Assembly: GCF_024679245.1 (NCBI RefSeq) | Contig: NC_090182.1 | Location: 31,413,047-31,477,046, forward strand | Length of the DNA: 64,000 nt | Direction of reading: 5' to 3' | DNA from: Pseudorasbora parva | Taxonomy: Eukaryota > Chordata > Actinopteri > Cypriniformes > Gobionidae | Part shown: positions 1 to 13,569 of the stretch, piece after piece | Numbering within the stretch: position 1 is the stretch's first letter | Layout: each line of letters starts with the position of its first letter | The notes under the pieces: generated by a model | Database searches by the model: none | The model's input: only the letters and a program-made list of their open reading frames with translations | Told to the model about the DNA's origin: nothing | Translations under genes and position numbers: made by a program

Positions 1-180
1 CAGAGGGTAATCGATAGAGAGAGCTACATGATTTGCTGAATAAAAACATAGAATAACATACTCACTTTGTATGAATTTAATCACTGTCATGCAACACAAA
101 AGTGAATTCAGTTTGAAAGTTAAAAAAAATACATAATGGATAACTTCAAAATATACATTTGTTTAATTTATTTTTTGGTA

Positions 181-449
181 ACACTTTAGTTTAGGGTCCA
201 ATTCTCACTATTAACTTGCTCATTAGCATGCATATTACTAGGATGTAGTTTATTATAGTGCTTATAACGCACATTAATTAATGCCTTAATTCTGCATGAC
301 ATTATTTTACATCCCTTAATCCTATTACTATACCTAATACCCAAACTTAACAGCTACCTTAATTACTATAACTTAAGCAGTAGTTAAGAGTTTATTGAGG
401 CAAAAGTCATTTAATATTTAGTTAATAGTGAGAACTGGAACTAAAGTGT
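181..449. repeat. Foldback MITE-like repeat
   Basis: The left end (181-214, ACACTTTAGTTTAGGGTCCA then ATTCTCACTATTAAC) is repeated inverted at 421-449. The interior is AT-rich with no coding potential. A fragment of the same terminus recurs at 46343-46373. The inverted ends and small size fit a non-autonomous DNA transposon. The superfamily is not determined because no clear target duplication is visible. Confidence 0.7.
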
Positions 450-1733
450 GATAGATTTTCTTTTAAACATGAAAATTGGTTATGTTACCAAACCTACCAC
501 AATTGTCGTTTATTCGCCTTTCATTGTGCAACATGTGTTTCGACCAACACACTGTTTTCAAATATATTTCTCTGGTGTTTTTTAAAAGCAAATCTCTTCT
601 CCAGTGTTGATGCGTGCTCTCAAAGCTGATGGAAAGAAAACCCCTGCTCCTGAGCTTCAGCTCACTACTTTCCTTCCCCCTCTCCCCCTGCTCTCGCCAA
701 AGGTAGCTTTCAGATGCAAAATAAGCAGACATATGGAGAGGAGGTCTTTCTCCAGCCCTCCTAAAGATTCAGATTGTATGACAAATCACGTCCACCACCA
801 CCCTCCCAACCCCACACAGAATCTCCAGACAACAGCTTCATTAGAGTGAAAGAAGGAGTTTTTGCAGCTTTGTCGAGTCAAGCTCAGACTTCTTCCCCTT
901 CTCAATTACTCCATTGTTGGCTAGAGATTCAAGTTATTGCACTCAAAACCATATGGCTGATTTGAACACCTTCAAGTGATGCCATCATTCAGGGGTGATA
1001 CACATCTAGAAATAAAATAGACAGCCGTTGCACATTTTTCTTTAACAAATAGATGAATAACGTTTGTTGCAAACAAGGAGACTTGCAGTCCAGCAGGACT
1101 ACTAAACGAAACGTCTGGCGAGGTCAGGTGTATGAACTTATCATTAGTCAGGGAATCGCTGTGTACTTCCTCCCATTTACGGTGATGTAGCTTGTGCAAA
1201 GCTTCTTCTCATTTTACCAAAGAGTTGCCCTGGTTACTTTCAAATATAAAGTCTTTAGAGACACAGCTTTCATTGTTAGCACTGATGCAGGGTAAACTAG
1301 AGGTAAATTATGCACTTGCACAAACACACGAAGACAAGTGAATGCCCCACCGTAGGGTTTGTATTTAGAATTGGACGTCTGATTGATAGTACTAGGTTCA
1401 CGAACTGGTACATTATGTGTCTGACTCACAAAGAGACCCGAAAATTTACATTCACATAGCTTGTAATGAGATTCCATCGCATTTTGATAATAGCACCTGT
1501 TTTGAAATCTAGTAAATATGTGCAAAAAATTTTTTTTTTAATAAAAACAATATTATATATATTCCAGGTATAAAAGCAAATTGGAATATATTAAAATGAT
1601 TGTAATCTTTAATGAAATGCAGTGGTGCATTTCAGACACAGGACAGGACGCATGCTCTGTAAAATGTCTAATTAATAATAAATAATAACCATGATGTTCT
1701 TGTTATTATTATAACTATAATATTAATATTAAT
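450..1733. other. Intergenic, no recognised gene or repeat
   Basis: Mixed AT-rich DNA. Only short frames of about 100 codons or fewer occur on either strand, with no recognisable protein similarity or codon bias. The part at 600-1200 is less AT-rich than its surroundings and has no recognisable repeat. Confidence 0.5.
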
Positions 1734-1905
<172 letters not shown>

Positions 1906-1908
1906 ATA

Positions 1909-2000
1909 CACACTTAATATTCCTGGAAAGGTATGGGAAATTTTGAAAGAAAAAGAAAAAAAAAATCCCAACATTAGCAATATAAATAGGCCTATATATT

Positions 2001-2092
<92 letters not shown>

Positions 2093-2142
2093 TTATTTTT
2101 TTTTTCAATATTTTCCATACCTTTCCAAGAACATTAAATGTG
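1909..2142. repeat. Foldback element with (TTTC)n in its loop
   Basis: The arm at 1909-1940 (containing CCTGGAAAGGTATGGGAAA) is matched inverted at 2112-2142 (TTTCCATACCTTTCCAAGAA). Between them lies a perfect TTTC tract at about 1999-2094. The tract therefore appears to have grown inside a small hairpin-forming repeat. No coding potential. Confidence 0.75.
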
Positions 2143-2204
2143 ATGTGTGTGTGTGTGTGTGTGTGTGTGCGTGCATGCGTGCGTGCGTGTGCGTGAGCGT
2201 GTGT
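2143..2204. repeat. (GT)n microsatellite, impure
   Basis: GT dinucleotides with GC and CAT interruptions directly abut the right arm of the preceding foldback. Confidence 0.9.
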
Positions 2205-2549
2205 TTAAACAAAACGTTTTTATTAAAGTTTTAATTAAAATATCGAGTTGGATTAAATTGAGATTTTTAGTCTTTATTAAAACTTCACGAATATTACAGG
2301 GGGTGACAAGGTTACCGCATGCTGTCTTTAACCATTGTAACCCTATTGAATTTATTTTCAGTCTCTTCTTGCACGAGGCATGTGGGGCTGTTTTTTTCTT
2401 ATTTGGGGTGTGGTATCCTCGTACAATTGAAGCACTGGAGTAAGGAATTAATTATCATTCAAAAGTAATGGCCCTATTCTGCCCTGCTTGAATTCTGAAG
2501 AAGGAGAAAAGGTCCTCTGGCCCCGATCCTGCCGCAGCGCCAGGGGAAA

Positions 2550-2644
2550 GGATTATTCCGGGGATTACCATGTGAAAACTTCTATCAGACTTTCTGACTC
2601 AAAGATCTTTTGCGAACAGTAATCGCGTTAATACCCGGGGATTA
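2550..2644 (+). promoter_or_regulatory. Cluster of three GGATTA (bicoid/OTX-type) motifs
   Basis: GGATTA occurs at 2550-2555, 2562-2567 and 2639-2644, all on the + strand, within 95 bp in a GC-richer patch about 2.9 kb upstream of the neurog1 start codon. GGATTA is the core recognised by K50 homeodomain proteins such as OTX and PITX. Nothing in the sequence proves binding. A six-base motif three times in 95 bp is only moderately unlikely by chance. Confidence 0.3.
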
Positions 2645-3521
2645 ATGCTGGGCCAAATGCAAAATTGAATTTTAATTCGAATTGCATAAATAGATATAAA
2701 ATAGGCTATATTAAAAGACCATTCTGGCGGAGAATAAAGCGAGTTCCGCGCCTCGCAACATGACAGGTCGAACAAGACCAATGCACTTCACTTCATGTGC
2801 TTTTCCACACCTGCCATGCAAATCTCTCGCGTTTTAATACTGCTCTCTTTCTTTTTCCCTTTTTAATGTTGCAATAGCTGCATTGTGCATTCAAATATCA
2901 GTCCCATCCAGGTCGCATATTTAAGTGTCCTACTCACATGCAGACCCTCAACCACGCGCGTTGCTTTGCTTTCTTTTTAAAATGTGCAGTGTGCATGATT
3001 GTTTCGGGGTTCAGATCAGACCCTCTTTAAGTAATTCAGTTGTTTCATTTTCTCACGTGTTTCTGCTATTGAAATGCAATCAGGTCTCGTGCACTTGTGC
3101 CTAATCCTGTCAAAATCTCCTTGGCAACATCTCTCAGCTGTGGGCAAAACCCTTCTTCCTCCACACCGCCCCTTTCTAGGGGGGAAAAAACCCTGACACA
3201 TCCATCACTTGGGTGGAAATCAGTAATGTTAAGTAACATCGTAAAACAATAACTTTTTTATGACTTTATAAGAGCAATAAGTACACGCTCCTGACCAGAT
3301 CTCTAATGCTCTGACTGAAAGCAAAATAGTCGTCCAAGCTGTTTTCCCTCTTTGAAGTTATTACTGACAGGTTGGTGTTGTAATAGTAAAATCGATCTCC
3401 CCCATCGCCCCAGTCTGGACCTCCACAGAGTGACCAGAGGGGCTTTAAAACCAATGCATTCGCCATAAAAGCGTAAAAAGGGGAATAAAGATATATAGTC
3501 TCGGTTCGCTCAGAAGTTGTT

Positions 3522-3580
3522 AGTTTATGTAGTAGCTATCTAAAATGATGCATCTAGTCCACTTGTGCTTCACCTCATGC
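3522..3580 (-). promoter_or_regulatory. Upstream copy of a duplicated roughly 50-bp element
   Basis: The reverse complement of this segment matches 10572-10622 over its whole length. There is a 21-bp identical core (CACAAGTGGACTAGATGCAT preceded by G), two or three substitutions, and one 7-8 bp gap. It contains the E-box CAAGTG. Homology does not extend beyond the segment on either side, and it was not seen elsewhere in the window. It lies about 1.9 kb upstream of the neurog1 coding sequence. A duplicated enhancer core is one reading and a rare repeat fragment is the other. Confidence 0.55.
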
Positions 3581-4218
3581 CAGCGAAAGCACAAACGTGC
3601 CTCAGAAGCGGGGTGTTTTTGTTCACGCTGGGACTATTTGAATAAGAATAATGCTATTGGAGTGTCGCAGGCCGAGAAAAATGAGTGACAAAAGCTCAGA
3701 GGCGCAGAATTTGGACGGGGGACAAGCCGTATAGAGCTGAAAAGAAGAGAGAGGAGAGGCGCACAATGGAACAATTCACCTTATAATCGCTTTGATATAT
3801 CATACATGCCTGAAGACTCTAAACATTGTGTAATTATTTATAAATGACTGTGCCCCTATCGCCATAATACCGCACGGAGAAAGGCGCCGCAGGTCTCTCC
3901 CCAAACTATTTCTAAATAGTGCCCCTTCATTTTTTTTTTCCAAAGAGGGGCGAGTTGCTTGCAATTGAATAAATTGAATAATTAATGAACAATTGTACGG
4001 CTGTCTCATAAAGATGTCTTTAAATAAACCTTAAGGCTCTGTGCACAGCGGAGCAGTTTGATTGAACTGCATCTTTCACCTCGAGAGTTATAACTCAAGA
4101 TGCGTGCAGCAAGCAGGGTGGAATCAAGTCAAATATATTTGGCTTATACACTACAACGTTATTTTATTTTAAAATACAGGGGGAAAAAATTATAAGTTAA
4201 TCATCAATTGATCATTTA

Positions 4219-5040
<822 letters not shown>

Positions 5041-5222
5041 CTCTCTGATTGGCCAGCGGTGATTACAGGCACGCTTCAGAGGGCGAACAAACAACAGGCA
5101 TAAATTATGCTAATGAGATGGTCGTGCGGCACGGGGCAGACCTGATGCAAACCATTCATTCATCCTTCACAAAAATGCCAAAGCGAGGGGGGTATGTCCA
5201 TTGTCTCATCACGGTATATAAG
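5041..5222 (+). promoter_or_regulatory. neurog1 proximal promoter
   Basis: A TATA box (TATATAAG, 5215-5222) lies about 280 bp before the start codon and predicts transcription from about 5245. Upstream are an inverted CCAAT box (ATTGG, 5048-5052) and an octamer-like ATGCTAAT (5107-5114), the latter resembling POU-factor sites. Spacing and orientation suit the + strand bHLH gene. The TATA and its position are seen; factor binding is inferred. Confidence 0.65.
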
Positions 5223-5377
5223 GTAGGTGAGGCCAGTCGTGTGCCAAGCTCACAAGCTCACACGAGCTGATTGAGGGGTAAGAGCAAGACAGACGCGTGC
5301 CTTTAACTTCAACACAAACTATCTGCAGGACTCTGCAAGACCTCAAACACCCAGTCTCATCTCCCAGCCCACATAAG

Positions 5378-5487
5378 GTGCGTATTTGCAGCACAAAACA
5401 CACTCGATGCTGCACGCAGAGGACTTAGAATGGCTCCCCACTACTGTTTTTGGTGTATTCCTAACTTCTTTTTTTCAATTTCTCCAG
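5378..5487 (+). other. Predicted 5'-UTR intron of neurog1
   Basis: The donor AAG|GTGCGT at 5377/5378 and acceptor TTTCTCCAG at 5487, preceded by a long pyrimidine tract, bound a 110-bp intron. It ends ten bases before the start codon. This predicts a non-coding first exon of about 130 bp (5245-5377) and a second exon from 5488 carrying the whole reading frame. The acceptor is strong; the donor GTGCGT is acceptable but not optimal. Confidence 0.65.
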
Positions 5488-5497
5488 GTTATCAAAA

Positions 5498-6121
5498 ATG
5501 GAAAGTGTATACTCCGACATGGACACCTCAAGCTGCTACTCCTTTACGCACACTGATGATGAGGACTCGCGCAGCAGCATCAACCCCGCGTCCCCCGCGT
5601 CCTCCTGCGGCAAGACACCTGCGTCTCCAGCCGAGCTGCAGCAGAAAAAGAGGCGCAGGGGGCGCGCGAGGAACGAGGCCACCGTGCCCGTCGTAAAGAA
5701 GAACCGCCGGATGAAGGCCAACGACCGAGAGAGAAACAGAATGCACAATCTCAACGACGCCCTGGACGCTTTGAGAAGCGTGCTGCCTGCCTTCCCCGAC
5801 GACACGAAGCTGACCAAAATCGAGACGCTGCGCTTCGCTCACAACTACATCTGGGCACTCTCGGAGACCATCCGGATCGCAGACCAGCGGCCGAACAAGA
5901 CAAGAGACCCTCAGCTGCTGCTCCCCAGACTAAGCTGCATGGGAGATGCGCCCAGCCCCAGCAGTGACTCTTGCTCCTGGCAATCGGGCGCATCCTCCTC
6001 ATCTTCATCCCCATCGTACTGCAATTCAGACTCGGACAGCCCCGCTGCCATGGAAGAGTTTGGATATTTGCAAACCGATGTAGTTTACAGCTACACCAAC
6101 TTCGCACCTAGCATCTATTAA
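5498..6121 (+). CDS. neurog1: Neurogenin-1, proneural bHLH transcription factor
   Basis: A 207-residue protein of the neurogenin/atonal-related bHLH family. These proteins dimerise with E proteins, bind E-boxes (CANNTG) in the nucleus and commit precursors to a neuronal fate. Seen: an acidic/serine N-terminus (1-45), a basic stretch KKRRRGRAR (50-58), then the bHLH at about 70-127. The basic region carries [12 protein letters not shown] (75-86), helix 1 ends near 97, the loop contains PDDTKLTK (100-107), and helix 2 carries [19 protein letters not shown]. The C-terminal part is serine-rich (about 152-173) and ends in an aromatic tail. Length and the one-coding-exon layout match vertebrate neurogenins. 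The start at 5498 follows a predicted splice acceptor directly, with AAAA before the ATG. The N-terminal residues and NYIWALSE motif favour neurog1 over other neurogenins, but a paralogue (for example after genome duplication) cannot be excluded. No other host gene is visible nearby. Confidence 0.93.
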   Translation: MESVYSDMDTSSCYSFTHTDDEDSRSSINPASPASSCGKTPASPAELQQKKRRRGRARNEATVPVVKKNRRMKANDRERNRMHNLNDALDALRSVLPAFPDDTKLTKIETLRFAHNYIWALSETIRIADQRPNKTRDPQLLLPRLSCMGDAPSPSSDSCSWQSGASSSSSSPSYCNSDSDSPAAMEEFGYLQTDVVYSYTNFAPSIY

Positions 6122-6775
6122 TGTGACTAAAGCATTCTCGTGTCTGTATAGATGTAGTGTAATATCAGATGACGTTGCTGTTACTTTTCTATTAGAACCA
6201 AGAGCACAGAGACAACATTAGGTATTCACTGTTTGCCTTAATGACAGTTCGCAAATGAGAATGTTTTGTATTGTTATTTTTGTACGTTTTGTTACTGACA
6301 TTGATGCTTTTCCCGATATCTTTGCACTTTTTGCATTCCTTGGAGCACGACCTTAACCTCTGTTGGAGAAAATGATAATTTAAACCAAGACAGATTGGCC
6401 TTTGCAGTCCAAGGTGAAAAGTCAATATTACAATTTGTAGAGCGATAAAGCAGAAAAACGAGCGTGAAAATTCCGTTTCAACGCCGTGACAATAGGCTGA
6501 AAGGACAAGACAAAGATCTGGCCTTATGCATTATGTATTTTGACCCGAAGAAACCTCCTCTGTCTGTCTGACTGATCCGTATAGCAGAGTACAGTTAACT
6601 AGCTCTCTTGACTGCTTTCCCACCACTTTCTTTTTGTTTATTTATTCAACCTGTTGCTTTTGTATGCTATTGTATTTTTATTGTATATAAAGAGATTTAT
6701 TCTATTATGTATTTACCTCAAAATATAAATCTGGTGCAAATATGTTTGTACAAATAAATATAACGTTTTCTACAA
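6122..6775 (+). other. neurog1 3' UTR with poly(A) signal
   Basis: AT-rich sequence after the TAA stop. A consensus AATAAA at 6753-6758 is followed by an AT-rich cleavage region and a TGTGCTTGCTTG-type downstream element near 6780. This predicts a 3' UTR of about 650 bases. An ATATAAA-like site near 6683 could serve as a weaker alternative. Confidence 0.65.
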
Positions 6776-8170
6776 AATATCTGTGCTTGCTTGTTTGCTT
6801 CATAATGTGACGCTAATTTGAAGCCCTGTGCATAAACAAAACAACTCATAGCAATGTCTGGCAACATAATGGGCATCATTGTGACGAGTTCAGCCATTGA
6901 AGCGTCACACTGGGTCACAGCGCGTAAAATAACGGTTATGCGGCAGGTGCATGGATATAGATCCGAGATCGTCTGCGCGTCGTCTAATCTGCCAACCAAT
7001 GCACGTTTCATACACGATTGCTACTTGATGGTATCGAAACGCCCACGTGAATTTTTGTCGTTAGGATCTCAAAGATAAAAACGAAAAAGTCTCAAATAAA
7101 TAAAAAAATGCAAATCTGTAGGCTTGTTAAAAATGCACGTGGTGCCTGTGTATTTTAGCCTACTCTGCATGTCATTCGGTGTAATCATAGGCTATCATGT
7201 ACTAAATATACCAATTTATTTGAGTTCTGTTTGTTACAATAATTTAATTAATAAGACGAGACACGCGATGACTTTACAATTTACCAAATTTGGCCTCACT
7301 GTAGCAATAGTGTTACTATATAACGCAATAACAACTCTATTTACACTAATAAAAAATAATCTGACGTTTGAAATATATTCTAAACAAATGTCCCTTTCTA
7401 AATTATTAGGTAATGAAACAGAACACAACTTTTTTTTACCATAAAAATATTAAATATAGCTTACATTTTCTTCTTAAATTACTATTTAGACAGTTTTGTG
7501 TAGTATACAATAACATTTCTTGTCTTTACATAATAGTTTTTTCAGTACAGCCTATATGGTAAAATGTACAGGCTTGAGTATAGGCTATAGCATTTTTAAA
7601 TCAGCCCATTTTTTAAAACTTTATACACTTAACGCAATCTCTTTTACAGGTAATACGCGTTCAGATATGCTTATCAAAAGATGTGTGAACATTCTTTAAT
7701 CCTACTAAATTTGTTACAAGTAATAAAGAAATGTAGGCCTATGATAAAATTATACAAATAAATTCAAAATATTTTTTTAAAATATATTTTTGTTGGTTCG
7801 CAACCTAACACACCGATTTTTGTCGAATGCGTGGCCTCATGAAAGTTTTTATTCTGTGCACGTTGTGCGTGTGTATCAGTTGATTTCTGAAGGGGTTCAG
7901 GTTAAATCCTCTATTTGGGAGTTCCGCATGAGGTCCAGCCAAGGCTCTTGTATCTGCACGTGTCGGGGATAGAAAAGTATAATAGCGCGTGCTGAAAGCC
8001 TCAGGGAAGGGCGCATGCCAGCTGAAACGAGAAAAGGGGGCACGGACATCATGTTTATCACCCTCTCAAGAAGTTCATTTTACAGACCTGCACTGCACAT
8101 CAAACACTAGTGATGAGTCGTGTGGCACATTCACAAAGTAATAATCTAGAATGGACTTCAAAGTACAGCG
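6776..8170. other. Intergenic downstream of neurog1
   Basis: No gene or transposon recognised. Small frames up to 106 codons are AT-rich and resemble no known protein. GC-richer islands at about 6850-7070 and 7840-8060 are repeat-free and could be regulatory; that is a guess. Confidence 0.4.
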
Positions 8171-8188
8171 CCCCCCCCCCCCCCCCCC
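8171..8188 (+). repeat. Poly(C) tract, 18 bp
   Basis: Eighteen consecutive cytosines, the longest G/C homopolymer noticed in the window. Length is likely to be unstable or miscalled. Confidence 0.9.
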
Positions 8189-11100
8189 AACCCCTTAAAA
8201 AAATGATGTCTTCACTGACATTATGACTACATCTCTTTGTCCTCAATCACAGAAGCATAAGCAATACGCTTCAAACTGCTACGCTCTGAAATGCACCTGC
8301 TCTTGATTATATTGTTTTATGTGCTATTCAACAAATTACATGCAGTCCACAATATGTGCATATTATTATATTTTACCTGCATAGGGACTGCAGACTAAAA
8401 ATAGTTATTTTTACTAATTTTGGCATATTTACATGGTGTATTTTTGTACAACAATGTCATGAAACTCATGAATATGATTGTTCACCTATCAAATAAACGA
8501 ATAAAAAATATATAAATAAATAAATAATATAATAATAATAAAAGAAAAAAGAAAAAAATGCCTATAATGCCAATCTGTGTCAATATTCTGGAATTCAGAA
8601 TTTCAACGTGCAATCCATAAACAGAAGTTAATCTAAAACGTTTTACATTTTCTTGATGGTTAAACTGATTGTTGGCTTATATTTTCCTATTTACGGATTT
8701 CTCATATCTCAACTAAAAGAATATATCAATGATAAAAGAAAAGCTTGCGACTGAGCCTTACAGATGAGAGCTATTCCTCTCTCTCCCCCTTTCCCTTAGG
8801 GCTGAAAGCCTGTATCAGTGCAGAAGGGCTCACTCGGGTCACAGGTCACTCAAGGGCAGGAGACCCCTCACCTCCCAAGGAGATGGCCTCCCATGTCAAC
8901 GAGCACAAAAACATCAAAACAGCCTTCATGTTTGTACAGCCATTTGCACACAGCTACATATCGCACCCCTTCAGAGTTGGACATTATGCCTTGGGTGGTA
9001 CATATACTTGACCTCACTTCTGTCAAAAATATCACTTGGATCACTTCAGTGAAAAGAGATTGAAAAGATGTAGGTGGTCGAGAATGTAATGAAAACATCA
9101 TAACTGTCCAGATACACACTTCTAACAGATTCCATCACATACGCACGGATATAAAACATTAAATGCATTTAAGCATGTTTTTAAACAATTCTTTTGAGAA
9201 TGCATTCCCAGCAAACAAATATACTTTTTTGTTATGTTGCCATTAAGTTTTTTAAAACGTTATTCATGAACATTCTCTGTTTTGTTTGTTTGCTTGTTTA
9301 TTCATTTATTTGTTGTTTGTTTGTTTGTTTGTTTTATGATATTACGAGGGAACATTCCATTTAATCATTTGCAAATATTATGGGAACATTACTTTTATCC
9401 TTTAAAAAAATTAAAAAAAAAAAAATATCAGAAAAGCATCCAAATAAACTGTTTCACAAAAAAATTATAAATATACAGAGCCCTGCACATGAAATGCAAA
9501 AAAAAGAAAAAAAAACGCTTTGTGGCCATGAATTAATAATTCCCTCAACTTCTTAATTCATTACCTCATTTTAAGTAAATCATGCCCAAAAATGTTTGCA
9601 CTCGATTATGGTCATGTAATAATTTGTTCCCTTGTTTTAGTGAAATGTGAAGGAGGGAAGGAATGGTTCCCTAAAAGGAAAGTTTTACTAAAAGGGTGGA
9701 TGAAACAGTTAATAATTAATAAACAGTGCAATGTAAAAAAAAGTTGCTGCCTCGATTTTTATTCAAAGTATAATCAATTTATCAAACATTATATTTGATT
9801 TATAATTTGACCATACATATATTATATTACTGAAAAGAATGTTTGCTCCTAATGTTGAGAGAACCTTGCATTCATCAGCATCTTTCAGACTTTGTTCTTT
9901 ACTAAGAAGTTTCCATGTCTCTTGTATTTTCAATTTTCAAGAGAAGTTGAACACCCCCTTGATGCTTTCATTTTAGTTATGGTTCAGATTTAACCTGATA
10001 CAATTATCTATAAAGAGTGTGACGTTTAGGAGAGCATGGCATGCAGCATCTCTCTTGTCTGTAAGGCTGAAAAAACATTACTAAGATGAGAAAAGAGCCC
10101 CAACTCAGCAGAAGCAGAAAGAATCGGCAGAAGATGGACGAGGCTCTTCAGTGAAAACCAGATACCCCACAAAGTCATGTGAAGGCACAAAAAGATAAAT
10201 GCAAGCACAAATTAAACTATAACTGCCAGTTAATGACAAACAGAAGGTAGAAACCCGGAAAGAAGAGTCAGTCTAACGGAGACTGAAAAAAATCATGAAC
10301 ATTTAATAAACCATGATGGAAATATTAGATCATATGAAATGTCATATTTAATAAAAAATGTTTGCCAATTAAATAAAAGGATGGGAGGAGATATTTAAAG
10401 AAAATGTGAGCTCAGAAGATTATACACAAAGCGTACAGAAATACAATGTACAGCTATTCAGAAAAAATATTCAATAATTAAAAAGAAAAAAAAGAAAAAG
10501 GCCTCTCTAAAACTTCATAGCAATGCATATTTTCAGAGATATTCAGAAAATACAAAAAGACAAAAACACTAGCATGAAGTGAGGCACAAGTGGACTAGAT
10601 GCATAATTTAGATACATAAACTAATATGGACTCATGAAGATGTATAGTGAATTTATGACCGAGCCAACATTGTTTCCTTTGGAACATGCTTTGATTTTAA
10701 AATAAATTGTAGAAATATACATAGAGTATACATATTATATAATACAATATTGGGTTAATCAGGGTTCATTAATAAGGTTAATTATTTCTCCTGACCATAG
10801 ATGATACATTTAAGTATTTCTAATGAATTGATACAGTACAATATTTCAGGCATCTTTGCTTTCATTTAAACTATATTAGTTGCTTGAAATTATTCAATTT
10901 GCGTTCATAGTTTTCCTGTTTTGACAAATCATCAATTTAAATATGGGCAATAAAATATTAATATGCCTGTATATAAGTCATGAAAGAAAGGTACCTTTAT
11001 CTCTTTAACTAGGATTCTGCTTTATCACTAAATTGTCAAATTGTTTAAAACAATGGTTATTATAGTAGTATAATGGATGTATTATAATTTAAAAATACAT

Positions 11101-13569
11101 TCTTTAAAAGTTTATCCCAGGTGGGGGACATTTTTTATTTAACATTTTGTGCTACAACAACTAAATTAGCAAATATTTGTATTTCCTATAATAACTCATT
11201 GTTGGCCGGTTTATCACTATCCTGCTCAAGCTAAACATATCAAAAAATGTTATAATTTAAAAGTAAATTCACATTGTTCTAAAGGGGGCATCTTATATAC
11301 TGCCCTATAAGAGACGATAAAGACAACTTTGTGCATCAAAACCTTTTCTAGTTAAAAAAAAATAAAAAAAATAAAATAAAAAGTCATTTGCAACAGTTCT
11401 ATGTTAAAAAAAAATGGCAAGCGAAAAATGTCAATCACCAAATACCGTATTAATTTAAGATACAAAATAAACTTCATTCTGTAAAATAAGTATAATAAAG
11501 ATTATTATTATATACTATATAAAAAATGTATTATTATTTTTATTTTAAAGAGTCTACAGCACATTTTAATAACCCAAAAGTCGAACATTCATACCTCGTG
11601 CACATTATCACACATTTTAGAATATTAAAACTAAAAACAAAAACACTCATGTGTATCATTTACTTCGCTGAACACTTACTGGCTGAGAAAGAAGTACGTA
11701 TTACCAAACCATCCATCTGTCTTCAAATCCACATCATTTGAATGTCACAGAATTAATGTCTGTCAAAAAATAACATGCACAATACATGGTAGATAATCCA
11801 ATCAATGGTAAAAAATATATATATTTTATATAAACTGATTTTTCCTACTGACAGCAAATGATATAAAAAACTGGCTTAAAACCATTTTGGGGTGAAAAAC
11901 ACTAACACGACTTTTGCACAGTATTGTATATGATATACTTTCAAGTGTAGTGAATACTAATTATAATCTTCTCAGTTGTTTGAAAGATTACGGCAATTTA
12001 GATCAAATGCTTAATTTTCCAATAAAAGATGATACAGTTTTACATGATTTACAATGACACACAATATATTTATGACACACAATACATTACAGTTATTTTA
12101 AGTCTTGTCTGCTAAGCCAGAGCTTTAGGGTCAGCAGAAACCTCAGCCAGCCCTGATTGCTTGTTTTGGGTTGTAGGCTGCTCTCCTGAACCCTGGAGAT
12201 CTGTGACTAATTCTGTTTGGGGCCTTATCCCAAACAGAGATTAACAGATGAGTGCTGAAAGTTGGATGGTCCTGCCCTCTGCACAACTCACCTTTAGATC
12301 AGTGCAATCCTTCCCTTTAGCAACTAAACAGAAACCTTCACACCTTGAGCTCTGATGGACCTGAGAACAGCAGCACAGGCTCATTAGTGGAGCTAATGGT
12401 TTGTTTGGAAAATAGAGGATTATTTTAAGTCTGATTGGGGAGACAGGTGTCACAAACTGTTCTTTACTAACATGCATCTACTTCTAAAAGCAGACACAAA
12501 TCTGAAATTCTCCTGGAAATTGATCTGATTTTACAGTGCACAATGTTTTAGAGTATTTTGATATACATATCTTATCAGCAGGTAGATGTAATGTGTCCAA
12601 ATTCCAGTTAAAGCACTTTTGGTTCACCCCTTTCAGTGGCCATAATGGGCTAGTATTGATCACACTGTAAATTCCTGAACATTGTTCTCAATTTGTAAAC
12701 CCACTTTATATTCTTTGTCTGTTAGAACTAAAGCCCCACTTCTCAAGACCCTCCCTCTGAATCCTCCTACAGTCAGTTTTACGACAGTTCAACCTTTGTT
12801 TTGTATTCACTTGTCCGTGGAGAGGAACCACCGAGTGCCCGGAATGTCAAAAGTCAAAGGACCTCTTGGCCCTTCTTCAGTGTGCTGACAGAGGATTCAG
12901 CCCAACTAACTGTATTCTGCCACAGGCAGCTCAACTCATCCTGTTTTCCTCCCATACACCTTTAGCGTCCTCTCTTTGTGCTTTCCCCTGGACTTTATGA
13001 AGGTGGAAATGAGTCCATTAGTGTTTTATTTCTTGCTAGGAGCAATAGGTGCTTTCTCGTGGATGCATCAGAATGGGGAATTTTGCCTAAAGCATACAAA
13101 CCTTTCCTCAACACTCGCTTTTTGGGATGCTAATACAGCAGCTTTGATTTGCAAATGCAGAAGAAACACACACTTTGACAGACACTGATAAGAAGTGCAA
13201 TTAAGGTTGCAAAAAAAAAAAAAAATCCAAGCATTACTAGAATCATTTTTTTAAGCAAAAACTCTATTAAGATGGATTTATGTTGTCTATAATAATAGAT
13301 TAAAAAATGATTACATCAAAATAGTTATTTTAAAAAGAGATATGTCATTATAAAGTAAATATAAAGATATTCATAAATAATAGTTCTGAATATCTTCATA
13401 ATATCTAATATTTTCAGATACATAAGTCCGATCTTTAAAGTATTCATACTCTTGTGTAATCGACATGCCATCCTAAATAAACCCGTCTCTTGCGTGATAC
13501 CCAGAAATGTTGAATATTCCGATCTAATATGATTTCTGACCTGTAAGGTTGGCAGAATAATAATCATAC
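8189..13569. other. Long AT-rich intergenic region with possible regulatory patches
   Basis: No protein-coding gene is supported. The one element tied to neurog1 is the inverted copy at 10572-10622. The stretches 8740-9120 and 12110-13190 are less AT-rich, repeat-free and lack coding character, so they are candidate conserved non-coding sequence. Around 9200-9400 is a degenerate TTTG-rich repeat of unassigned family. Confidence 0.4.
10572..10622 (+). promoter_or_regulatory. Downstream copy of the duplicated roughly 50-bp element
   Basis: This matches the reverse complement of 3522-3580 with a 21-bp identical core and a 7-8 bp internal deletion, and carries the same E-box CAAGTG. It lies about 4.5 kb beyond the neurog1 stop codon. 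Flanks of the two copies are unrelated, so the shared unit is short and well bounded. Confidence 0.55.

Noticed and set aside
5528..6107. Frames of 93-118 codons antisense to neurog1
   Set aside because: Shadows of the GC-rich coding sequence; the bHLH frame on the + strand explains the bias.
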